From assembly GCA_026415575.1 (NCBI GenBank), contig JAOAGV010000007.1, forward strand, positions 6,478-39,589: 33,112 nucleotides of DNA. Reading direction: 5' to 3'. How positions within the stretch are numbered: the stretch's first letter is position 1; each line of letters starts with the position of its first letter. The notes under the pieces are model-generated. The model saw nothing but the letters and a program-made list of their open reading frames with translations, made no database searches and was not told where the DNA came from. The position numbers and the translations under genes are program-made. Positions 7,828-15,205 of this stretch are shown here, piece after piece. The stretch is from Candidatus Sumerlaeia bacterium. GTDB lineage: Bacteria; Sumerlaeota; Sumerlaeia; JADFCW01.

Positions 7828-8985
7828 TTATTTCCAGTCCCTGCTTTCGCGGATAATGCTCAGCGCAATCACATTACGCTGGATTTGGTTGGTTCCTTCG
7901 TAGATTTGCGTAATCTTGGCATCGCGGAAGTACTTCTCGACGGGATACTCGCGCATGTAGCCTGCGCCGCCGCAGATTTGCAGCGCGTCAGTGGTTACTT
8001 TCATGGCGACGTCGCTGGCATACATTTTGGCCATGGCCGAGATTTTGGGGCCGTCTTTGCTGTTCTTGTCCACTTCGCGTGCAGCCTGATAAACCAGCAG
8101 GCGGGCGGCCTCGATCTGCGTGGCCATGTCGGCCAGCATGTGTTGGATGGCTTGGAAACCGATGATCTTCTGACCGAACTGCTCGCGGGTTTTGGCAAAC
8201 TTGACCGCCTCTTCATAGGCGCCCTGTGCAATGCCGACCGCCTGCGCACCGATGCCCGGCCGCGAGCAGTCGAATGTATTCATGGCCACCCGGAAGCCGT
8301 CGCCTTCTCGGCCGAGACGATTGGCAACGGGAACGCGGCAGTTGTCAAAATACAGGACTCGTGTATCGGAACAGCGGATGCCGAGTTTCTTCTCCTTCTT
8401 GCCGAGGGTAAAGCCGGGCATGCCCGACTCGATGATGAAGGCGGTCAGGCCGCGCGCACCTTTGGCCTTGTTGACCGTGGCCATGACCGTAAGCGTGCCG
8501 GCCACGCCGCCGTTGGTGATCCACTGCTTGCTGCCGTTGAGAATATAATAGTCGCCGTCGCGTTTGGCTGTGGTTTCGACGGCGGAGGCGTCGCTGCCGA
8601 CGTTCGGCTCGGTTAGCGCGAAGGCGCAGAACTTGCGCCCCGCCGCGATGTCGGGCAGATACTTTTGCTTCTGTTCTTCGGTGCCGTGCAGCAAGATCGG
8701 ATAGGCGCCGAGGGCGTTGGCGGCATAGCTGACGGCGACGCCGCCGCAGATGCGGCTGAGTTCCTCGGTGGCAATGCACAGTTCGAGGGCACCGCCCCCG
8801 AATCCGCCATAGGCTTGGGGGATATAGATGCCAAACAAATCAGCATCGGCGAGGGCTTTCATTGCCTCGAAGGGGAATTCTTCTTTTTCATCAAGTTCGG
8901 CGCGAACCGGAAGGACTTTTTCCTCAGCGACCTGTCGGGCCAAGTCGCGGATCATCATTTGCTGTTCAGTGAAACCGTAGTCCAT
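7828..8985 (-). CDS. Acyl-CoA dehydrogenase (short-chain/butyryl-CoA type)
   Basis: This 385-residue flavoprotein oxidises acyl-CoA to the trans-2-enoyl-CoA (or does the reverse with bifurcating Etf). Both family signatures are present: FALTEPNVGSDAS in the middle domain and QICGGAGYMREYPVEKYFRD near residue 338. The catalytic base is E363 in IYEGTNQIQ, the position used in short-chain and butyryl-CoA dehydrogenases. Length is normal. GAGGAG lies upstream of the ATG at 8985. It heads a two-gene unit with etfB. A possible promoter is TTGACA at 9073-9078 with a poor -10 (CAGCAT) 17 bases on. Chain-length preference cannot be read by eye; butyryl-type is favoured by similarity to Bcd proteins. 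Confidence 0.94.
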   Translation of the reverse strand: MDYGFTEQQMMIRDLARQVAEEKVLPVRAELDEKEEFPFEAMKALADADLFGIYIPQAYGGFGGGALELCIATEELSRICGGVAVSYAANALGAYPILLHGTEEQKQKYLPDIAAGRKFCAFALTEPNVGSDASAVETTAKRDGDYYILNGSKQWITNGGVAGTLTVMATVNKAKGARGLTAFIIESGMPGFTLGKKEKKLGIRCSDTRVLYFDNCRVPVANRLGREGDGFRVAMNTFDCSRPGIGAQAVGIAQGAYEEAVKFAKTREQFGQKIIGFQAIQHMLADMATQIEAARLLVYQAAREVDKNSKDGPKISAMAKMYASDVAMKVTTDALQICGGAGYMREYPVEKYFRDAKITQIYEGTNQIQRNVIALSIIRESRDWK

Positions 8986-9406
8986 GCCTCATCTCCTCGG
9001 CGAAAGTAAGCGCGGCGCAACTGACATACGCGTCAAACACAGAAAAGGGATGCTGTCGGGTCGCGAGGGGTGTGTCAAGGTGAATTCGGCACACGGAAAA
9101 TTCGCTAAGTGCGTTCAAGCCGAACGAGACCTCACGCAAAGACGCCAAGGGAATAAAAGAAAGATATGTGCGGGTCTGCCAGAAGGTCCCCTGTCTGAGA
9201 ATAAAAAGCTCGATTCCTCAGGGGCTAATCAACATCACAAAAGTGCTCTGTGAGTTTGCGCCTTTGCGTGAAACAAAGTCTTGAAAGAGCAGGAAAATCC
9301 GAGGGATTTCACAAAGTGTTGACAGACGCAAATCGGCAGGCACCACAATTGCACAATTGCTGTCGCCTCCGGAAAGGCCGGCTGACTTCTTCAAAGGAAA
9401 GCTCCC
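8986..9406. other. 421-base divergent intergenic region
   Basis: This region separates the minus-strand acyl-CoA dehydrogenase from the plus-strand DUF4832 gene and should hold both promoters. It contains an inverted pair of a TCACGCAAAG-type repeat: CTCACGCAAAGACGCCAAGG at 9131-9150, and its reverse-complement relative (GTTTCACGCAAAGGCGCAAA when read on the minus strand) around 9255-9274. Weak promoter candidates are TTGACA at 9073-9078 (minus) and TTGACA at 9319-9324 (plus, CACAAT 19 bases on). CAATTG occurs twice at 9347-9359. No gene is convincing. Confidence 0.5.
9050..9078 (-). promoter_or_regulatory. Possible promoter of the acyl-CoA dehydrogenase/etfB unit
   Basis: On the minus strand a perfect TTGACA (9078-9073) is followed after 17 bases by CAGCAT (9055-9050), which matches only three of six -10 positions. 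It lies about 65 bases upstream of the ATG. The -35 and spacing are good and the -10 is poor, so this is tentative. Confidence 0.3.
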
Positions 9407-10861
9407 ATGAATCAGGCCCTGCCTTTTGTCGGTATTGTGTTGTGTATGTACGCGATTGCAGGATGGGACGCGGCGCTTTTTTCGGCAACCGGACAGGAAA
9501 AGTCGGCCATTGTGGTCGAACCCAAGCCCCGCGCGGGTGTGCTGACCAACCCCGGCAAGGGATGGTCGGGTATGGGCTTGCCCGAACGCCATCCGCCGGA
9601 AGTGCTCGAACTGCTCGGCATGGGCGTTCAGCGGTTCAATTGGGCGGACCTCGAGCCGAAGGAAGGGCAATACAACTGGGCGCCGATAGACCGCTTTCTC
9701 GAGGCGTGGGGCAAAATCGGGCGCGTCTGTAACATCGGCGTCATGTGTGCCAACACGCACAGCCGCGACCCCGAAGGCTATGTCACGCCGCGCTGGGTGT
9801 TCGACGCCGGTGCCAAAAAAATCGAAATTAACTTGAAGCCGCAGTATTCGACCACCGGCACCCCCGGCAAAAAGGTTGCTCCCCTATTCGACGACCCGAT
9901 CTTCCTCGACAAGTTCGCCCGCTTCCTTCGAGCCTATGCGGCCCGCTACGACGGCGACCCGCGCATTGCCGTGCTTGACATCCGTTCTTACGGCAACTGG
10001 GGTGAGGCGCACATGCATCCGTTTGGCGTGCCGGATATTGCGCCGGAGAAGTTCCGCCGGCACATCCAGATGCATCTTGATGTGTTCAAAAAGACGCAAC
10101 TCTGTCTTTCGCGCAACAGCCATCTCGGAAAATACGGCCCGCTGAAGGATATCTTTGACTGGGCCGTGCTGGAAAAGCGGATTGCCCCGCGGCGCGACGG
10201 CATCTGCGGCAACAGCGACGGCCGCGAAACCGCCATCGGCTTCGGCATCGCGCCCGGCGTCTTCGAACTGTTCGACAACTACGACGGCGTGAAGGCGCGC
10301 GGCTGGTGGGACGGCATCAAGGACAAAAACGGCTGCGGCTTCCGCCTCGAAGAGTGCATCGAAAACGGCAAGCCCACGTGGGTGGACCTTGGACGCGGAG
10401 GGCAGTCGGGCCTACGGATGCTGCGCGAAAACCGCGAACTCATCGAGCGCCTGACCAATCGCATCGGCTATCACTTTCACCTCCAGCGGGCGGTGTTTCC
10501 GAGTCAGGCGCCCGGCGGCCAATTCGATCTGGAACTGACATGGACCAATCAAGGCGTTGCGCCAATCTATATTCCCTGTGCGGTCGCAGTGGCGTTGCTG
10601 GATTCGAGCGGCCGGCGCGTTGCAACCGTGTGGCCGGAAGAATGCCGACCGGCGAAGTGGATGCCGAACGAATCCGTAGTTGAGCGGGCGCGGGTGAAAT
10701 GTACCAACGCCGCACCGGGCCGGTATCGTCTGGCGCTGGCGCTTACGCGCGCGAAAAATGACGCGGCACCGTACATCCGCCTCGGCACGGAGCTGCCGAC
10801 GGTCGAAGGGTGGTATGTGCTTGGCGAAATTGAAGTGGGCGGTCCGTCAAGCCCAATTTGA
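9407..10861 (+). CDS. DUF4832 protein with GH42-like TIM-barrel domain
   Basis: This 484-residue protein starts with a hydrophobic segment (about 1-28) that could be a signal peptide. Residues about 40-340 look like a glycoside hydrolase TIM barrel: an NPGKGW entry motif at 48-53, FNWADLEPKEGQYNW at 78-91, and DIRSYGNWGEAH with E200 as a candidate catalytic acid. Residues about 344-478 (NRIGYHFHLQRAVFP..., LTWTNQGVAPIY) match the DUF4832 beta domain common at the C-terminus of such proteins. It probably acts on a polysaccharide outside the cytoplasm, but no substrate can be named, and the second catalytic Glu is not obvious (E287 and E316 are options). The ATG has AAAGGA about 8-9 bases upstream. 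The hydrolase at 12181-14838 is on the same strand. Confidence 0.8.
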   Translation: MNQALPFVGIVLCMYAIAGWDAALFSATGQEKSAIVVEPKPRAGVLTNPGKGWSGMGLPERHPPEVLELLGMGVQRFNWADLEPKEGQYNWAPIDRFLEAWGKIGRVCNIGVMCANTHSRDPEGYVTPRWVFDAGAKKIEINLKPQYSTTGTPGKKVAPLFDDPIFLDKFARFLRAYAARYDGDPRIAVLDIRSYGNWGEAHMHPFGVPDIAPEKFRRHIQMHLDVFKKTQLCLSRNSHLGKYGPLKDIFDWAVLEKRIAPRRDGICGNSDGRETAIGFGIAPGVFELFDNYDGVKARGWWDGIKDKNGCGFRLEECIENGKPTWVDLGRGGQSGLRMLRENRELIERLTNRIGYHFHLQRAVFPSQAPGGQFDLELTWTNQGVAPIYIPCAVAVALLDSSGRRVATVWPEECRPAKWMPNESVVERARVKCTNAAPGRYRLALALTRAKNDAAPYIRLGTELPTVEGWYVLGEIEVGGPSSPI

Positions 10862-10913
10862 TGCAATCGGCTCGTAGTTTAAGCTTCACTTGCCATATTT
10901 TTCCCACTTTCGT

Positions 10914-11046
10914 GGGGCTCTTCGCCAACAGATGCTGCAGGAAACTTCCCCATTGAAGCGGGGAACGGACAGCAAACTAAAGTCTGGACTACAAATGGCA
11001 CGCGGAAGCGTGAACTCCATACAGCAAAGTGAGGTTTGGACTACCA
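10914..11046. repeat. Hairpin and short-repeat cluster upstream of the methyltransferase
   Basis: Between the DUF4832 gene and the methyltransferase (10862-11141) there is no gene, but several small structures. TTCCCC (10946-10951) pairs with GGGGAA (10960-10965). CACGC-GGAA-GCGTG (10999-11012) has a perfect 5-base stem and a GNRA-type loop. GTCTGGACTAC (10982-10992) and GTTTGGACTAC (11034-11044) are direct repeats flanking it. Just before, CCCAC-TTTC-GTGGG lies near 10903-10916. No T-run follows any of these, so they look like a repeat cluster or a structured leader rather than a terminator. Confidence 0.5.
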
Positions 11047-11141
11047 GCGGTTTTTGTGCGACTCCAAAAGACTGATCTACTGCTATACAACTCTGCTGGT
11101 GCCATACAACTTCGCATGTCCGTGCTGCACAGCGGGCCAAA

Positions 11142-12152
11142 ATGGGTTCGACCAGACAATCGCAATCACAAGCACCGCCGCGCGACATCAAATGCAACCG
11201 GGTTGTTCTCGCTTCCTGCGAGATGATGCGCGAGCTGCCCGACGGCTGCGTGGATCTGACCGTGACCTCGCCGCCCTATTATAACGCCATTGACTATGAC
11301 GTCCACAGCGTCAACCGCAGCGAAAATTACCGTCCGCGAAAACCCATGGACTATGCCGCCTATCTCGCTTTTCTCAAAAAGGCCTTCGCTGAGGTACTGC
11401 GCGTCCACCGCGAAGGCTCGGTGTGCGCCGTTGTGGTCGGCACGGTTCTTCTCGACGGCGTCCATCATCCGCTCCCCTTTCATTTTGTCTCCCTCATGGA
11501 GCAGACCGGCTGGGTTTTTCATCAGGACATCGTGTGGGCGAAATGCACTGGTGGGGTCAAACGCTTTGGTTCGTCCATCCGCAATCCATTTCCCGGCTAT
11601 TTTTATCCGAACATCATGACCGAGTATATTTTGCTGTTCCGAAAGCCCGGCGACCGAAAAATCTACGACGGGCGTTCACCGGAAGTGAAGGAGCGCAACC
11701 GTATCGCCGTGGACTCCGTCACAACCAAAGAAGTGGCCAACAACATCTGGCACATCGCGCCGGTTCCGCCAAATCAACTGAACCACCCCTGCCCGTTTCC
11801 TGAGGAGATTCCCTATCGCCTCATTCGCTGGTTCACGTATGAAAATGATTTGGTGCTGGATCCGTTTTGCGGCATTGGCACGACGCTGAAAGTTGCGGCC
11901 AATTTGCGCCGGCGCTGGATCGGCTACGAGATCATTCCCACATATGCCGAGGCGGCGCGGGCACGCGTCCGCGAACCGCTGGTTCTGCGAAAACAGCTGA
12001 TTGCCGCTTTTGAGAAACTGCGCTACGGAGAGAAGACGCCGGCCAAAGCGAAGCGACGGCCGCCTTTCCCGCGCCGCAAACAAAAAGCCAACCCACGCGA
12101 TTTTGACTTGCCCGACATCTTCGAGGCGGGTCCATTACCGCATGCACGCTGA
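11142..12152 (+). CDS. Orphan DNA methyltransferase (beta-class, TSPPY type)
   Basis: This 336-residue protein is a SAM-dependent DNA amino-methyltransferase. The catalytic motif IV, TSPPYYN, lies at 42-48, ahead of the SAM-binding motif I, LDPFCGIGTT at 239-248; this order defines the beta class. HPCPFPEEIPYRLI at 215-228 is the usual helix before motif I. TSPPY is most common in N4-cytosine enzymes, though some N6-adenine enzymes share it. The C-terminal 70 residues are basic (KTPAKAKRRPPFPRRKQK) and may bind DNA. No restriction endonuclease or specificity subunit is nearby. The ribosome site before the ATG at 11142 is poor; NRVVLASCEMMRELPDG fits the usual N-terminus, so the start could be a little downstream. 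The next gene starts 28 bases after its stop, so they may be co-transcribed. Confidence 0.88.
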   Translation: MGSTRQSQSQAPPRDIKCNRVVLASCEMMRELPDGCVDLTVTSPPYYNAIDYDVHSVNRSENYRPRKPMDYAAYLAFLKKAFAEVLRVHREGSVCAVVVGTVLLDGVHHPLPFHFVSLMEQTGWVFHQDIVWAKCTGGVKRFGSSIRNPFPGYFYPNIMTEYILLFRKPGDRKIYDGRSPEVKERNRIAVDSVTTKEVANNIWHIAPVPPNQLNHPCPFPEEIPYRLIRWFTYENDLVLDPFCGIGTTLKVAANLRRRWIGYEIIPTYAEAARARVREPLVLRKQLIAAFEKLRYGEKTPAKAKRRPPFPRRKQKANPRDFDLPDIFEAGPLPHAR

Positions 12153-12167
12153 CAATTCAACCTGCGC

Positions 12168-12173
12168 AAGGAG
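12168..12173 (+). promoter_or_regulatory. Ribosome binding site deciding the GH-A start
   Basis: AAGGAG lies 4 bases before the ATG at 12178 and 7 bases before the ATG at 12181. The spacing favours the second ATG. Confidence 0.6.
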
Positions 12174-12180
12174 AAGAATG

Positions 12181-14838
12181 ATGAAGAGGAACACACACCC
12201 CAAAAATCATGCACTCCTTTTTTCGCTGCTTCTGTTTGCACCGGTCTCACTCGCGCAAGCCGGCGAGCCGTCGGTCCCCTTTCACCTGCCATGGGAAGCA
12301 CCGGCCGGTGCGTTTGCCGACGCGCGGTTTTCGCTTGATCCGCCGGCGGGAAAGCACGGCCCGATTGTCGTGCGCGACGGCCATCTGGCCTTCGCCAACG
12401 CCGGCCGCGCCCGCTTCTGGGGAACCAACCTGACCATGGAAGCCTGCGTGCCGCCAAAAGACGTTGCGCCTCGCCTCGCCGACCGCATCGCCAAGTACGG
12501 CTTCAATCTCGTGCGGTTTCACGGACTGGACCGCTCGCTGTTTCCGCCGAAAGCCAAAGACACGCGCCGCTTCGATCCCGATGCGCTGGACCGCCTCGAC
12601 TACCTCATCGCCGAGTTGGAAAAGCGCGGCATTTACATCAACCTCAATCTCCATGTTTTTCGCAAGTTTCTGCCCGGCGACGGCGTGGCCGAGGCCGACT
12701 GGCTCGGCTACGCAAAGTATTGCGTAATCTTTGACGAGCGCATGATCGAACTGCAAAAAGAATATGCGCGCAACCTCCTCGGCCACCGCAACCCTTACAC
12801 GGGCAAAACCTATGCCGAAGACCCCGCGGTGATCATTATTGAATTGACCAACGAAAACTCGCTGTTCGGCGGCTGGACGCGCGGCCAGCTGCGCGGCGAG
12901 CAGCGGTCACGTCCCGCCAGCGGCTGGGCCGATATTCCACCGTTCTACGGCGCGGAACTCACGCGGCAGTTCAACCAATGGCTCGCCCGCCGCTATCCAT
13001 CGCGCGACGCCCTTGCCGCCGCATGGGGCGAAGGTTCGCGCAAAGCCGGCCCCCAGATGCTGGCCAACGGCGATTTCGCGCAAGGCAAAACAAACTGGAC
13101 GCTGTCGGTCGCCAAACCGGCCGAGGCGCAATTCGACATGGCGCGCGAGGGCGGTGCCGCAGCGGCGAAAGTCTCCGTCGCCAAAGTTACCGGCACGCGG
13201 TGGCACGTCATGCTTACTCAAAGCGGCATGAAGATTCGGAAAGGAGCCAAATATGCCGTAAGTTTTCGCATTAAAGCCGCATCGGCCCAGCGCGTCACCG
13301 CCGAAGTCGCCCACGCCGGTCCCGGCGCCTATCGCGGCCACGGCTCGACCCAGACTGACGCTGCGACCGACTGGAGCGCGCGCCAGTTCACGTTCGTGGC
13401 CGGCGAGGACGACACCGTGCGCCTGAGTTTTCAACTCGGCGAAGCGCCCAACACGGTCTGGATCGCCGATGTTCGGATGACTGAGGCGGCTATTGACGGC
13501 CTGCGCGAGGACGAGGACCCGGCCAAAGGGACGGTTCGCCGCCTCAATCCTGAAGAATTCGGCAGCGTGACCGCCGCCCGCTTCCTTGACGAAGGCCGCT
13601 TTCTCTACGACACTGAAATGGCATACTACCGACAGATGTATGACGTTCTGAAAAAGGAGCTCCGTGTTTGCGCTCTCGTCGAGGGCACCAACCACAATTA
13701 TGGTCTGCCATGCCTGTGGGCCGAATCCTCGCTCGACCTCATGGACTGCCACGCTTACTGGCAGCATCCCAGTTTCCCGCGCCAGCCGTGGTCGCGCACC
13801 GACTGGACAATCGGCAACACGGCCATGCTCGATGCGCCGGAGCGCAGCACCATCGCCTCGCTGAGCCGTTCGGCTGTGGCCGGCAAGCCGTTCACCGTCA
13901 GCGAATACAACCACCCGTTCCCGAACGAATACGGCTGCGAAATGCCGCTGCTCATTGCCGCCTACGGTGCGCTGCAGGATTGGGATGCGATCTACGGCTA
14001 CACGTTCTGTCATCGCGTGCGCGCGAACGAGCTGGGCGGCAACGAGGTGACCGGCTATTTCGACCTGTGCAACGAGGTGCCCAAAATGGCGCAGATGCCA
14101 ACGGCATCGCTGTTGTTCCGGCGCGGCGACGTGCGGCCTGCGCAGCGCGAGGTGGCCATCCGCTACACGGTCAATCATCTCTTCGACAGTCTGCGCGATC
14201 CGCGGTTCCGCGACGGCTACCGCCTCGAAACTCCCCTGTCGCCGCTTCTGCCGCTGGTTCACCGCTTCCGCGTCGAGAAGTTTGATGCCGGCCAAATGAC
14301 GCGCGTCGAGGAGTTGAACTTCACACCACCGAAAGGGCCGATCATCAGCGACACCGGCGAGTTGACATGGAACACAGGCGAGGCGAAAGCCGGCCATCTG
14401 CTCATCAACACGCCGCGCACGCAGGCCGCTGTCGGCTGGATCGGCGGCAGGCCGCTCAAGACCCGCGATCTGGCGCTGGAGATTGATACGCCTTTCTGCG
14501 CCGTCAGCGCCACGGCTCTCGATGGCAAGCCACTTCGCGCGTCCGAGCGCATCTTGGTTGTCGCCGCCGCGCGGTGTGCCAACACCGGCATGGTCTGGAA
14601 CGAGCAGCGTAACAGCATCACCGACCGATGGGGCGGCCCGCCCCTTCTCATCGAGCCGGTGGCGGGGCGTTTGACGCTTGCACGCGATGCCGGCGCGCCG
14701 CCGTTGCAGTGGGCCGCGCTGAACGGCACGGGTCAACCGGCCGGCGCATCGTCCGCCTGCGTAATAAAAGATGGCTCGGTTTTGTTTGCTTTTCCGCCTG
14801 ACACACCGACCGTCTGGTATGCGCTGACGCGAAAGTAG
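12181..14838 (+). CDS. Secreted GH-A clan hydrolase with inserted carbohydrate-binding domain
   Basis: This 885-residue protein has a Sec signal peptide (core LLFSLLLFAPVSLAQA, about residues 11-26). The TIM barrel begins near residue 70 (FWGTNLTMEA, then FNLVRFHGLD). ELTNEN carries the candidate acid/base E225, and FTVSEYNHPF carries the candidate nucleophile E575, the Asn-Glu plus Glu pattern of clan GH-A. Between them, at about 293-435, lies a beta-sandwich with the CBM4/9 look (MLANGDFAQG at the start, NTVWIADVRM at the end). The C-terminal 200 residues look like beta domains. Substrate is unknown; beta-glycosides such as mannan, glucan or galactan are possible. Another in-frame ATG lies at 12178 but has poorer spacing to the ribosome site. 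It follows the methyltransferase closely and is probably the last gene of the unit, given the terminator-like hairpin after it. Confidence 0.87.
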   Translation: MKRNTHPKNHALLFSLLLFAPVSLAQAGEPSVPFHLPWEAPAGAFADARFSLDPPAGKHGPIVVRDGHLAFANAGRARFWGTNLTMEACVPPKDVAPRLADRIAKYGFNLVRFHGLDRSLFPPKAKDTRRFDPDALDRLDYLIAELEKRGIYINLNLHVFRKFLPGDGVAEADWLGYAKYCVIFDERMIELQKEYARNLLGHRNPYTGKTYAEDPAVIIIELTNENSLFGGWTRGQLRGEQRSRPASGWADIPPFYGAELTRQFNQWLARRYPSRDALAAAWGEGSRKAGPQMLANGDFAQGKTNWTLSVAKPAEAQFDMAREGGAAAAKVSVAKVTGTRWHVMLTQSGMKIRKGAKYAVSFRIKAASAQRVTAEVAHAGPGAYRGHGSTQTDAATDWSARQFTFVAGEDDTVRLSFQLGEAPNTVWIADVRMTEAAIDGLREDEDPAKGTVRRLNPEEFGSVTAARFLDEGRFLYDTEMAYYRQMYDVLKKELRVCALVEGTNHNYGLPCLWAESSLDLMDCHAYWQHPSFPRQPWSRTDWTIGNTAMLDAPERSTIASLSRSAVAGKPFTVSEYNHPFPNEYGCEMPLLIAAYGALQDWDAIYGYTFCHRVRANELGGNEVTGYFDLCNEVPKMAQMPTASLLFRRGDVRPAQREVAIRYTVNHLFDSLRDPRFRDGYRLETPLSPLLPLVHRFRVEKFDAGQMTRVEELNFTPPKGPIISDTGELTWNTGEAKAGHLLINTPRTQAAVGWIGGRPLKTRDLALEIDTPFCAVSATALDGKPLRASERILVVAAARCANTGMVWNEQRNSITDRWGGPPLLIEPVAGRLTLARDAGAPPLQWAALNGTGQPAGASSACVIKDGSVLFAFPPDTPTVWYALTRK

Positions 14839-15205
14839 GCCCTGTGACCTCTTCGCTTTGGACAGCCGCAATCTGCCGGGTGCAGTCGGAGGTGATTGGC
14901 AGTTTTTTGGCTGGCTGTTCTATAAATTGTTTTTTTTGTCAGGATGCACAGGATTCACAGCAGGAAGCGTCGGGAAAGGGGCGGCGGACCCCGTAGGGCC
15001 GCTCGTGCGTTTGCGACCGAAGTTGGTGTGCGAAATACGGGTTAGGTCCCTAAAGATGACGGCATTCCGAGTATTGTCCGCACGTTTGTCGAATAAGACA
15101 GCAAGCCAGAATCGCACACGCCCGCCCAGAACCCTTCGGCCGCTCTCGCGAATACACGGCCGCAAAGGCATAAAGATTTGCTGCCTGGGTTTGCTCTACA
15201 TTCTT
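14839..15205. other. 367-base intergenic region, convergent
   Basis: The region lies between the plus-strand GH-A gene and the minus-strand response regulator, so only 3' signals are expected. It contains the terminator-like hairpin at 14873-14908, an eight-T run at 14930-14937, and CGGCCG twice near 15139-15160. No coding frame is convincing. Confidence 0.5.
14873..14908 (+). terminator. Probable intrinsic terminator after the GH-A gene
   Basis: CTGCC (14873-14877) and GGCAG (14898-14902) form a 5-base stem around a 20-base loop that can pair internally, directly followed by TTTTTT (14903-14908). It begins 35 bases after the stop codon. The stem is short but the T-run and position are right. 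Confidence 0.5.

Noticed and set aside
9319-9349. Plus-strand promoter for the DUF4832 gene (TTGACA with CACAAT)
   Set aside because: Spacing is 19 bases and the -10 is poor, so it is mentioned only within the intergenic note and not called as a promoter.
11142-14838. Restriction-modification or defence island around the methyltransferase
   Set aside because: Neighbours are a DUF4832 protein and a secreted hydrolase; no endonuclease, specificity subunit, helicase or mobile gene is present.
12907-14871. 654-codon minus-strand open frame opposite the GH-A gene
   Set aside because: Antisense shadow; Arg/Ala/Val-rich product without motifs, opposite an enzyme with clear signal peptide and catalytic motifs.
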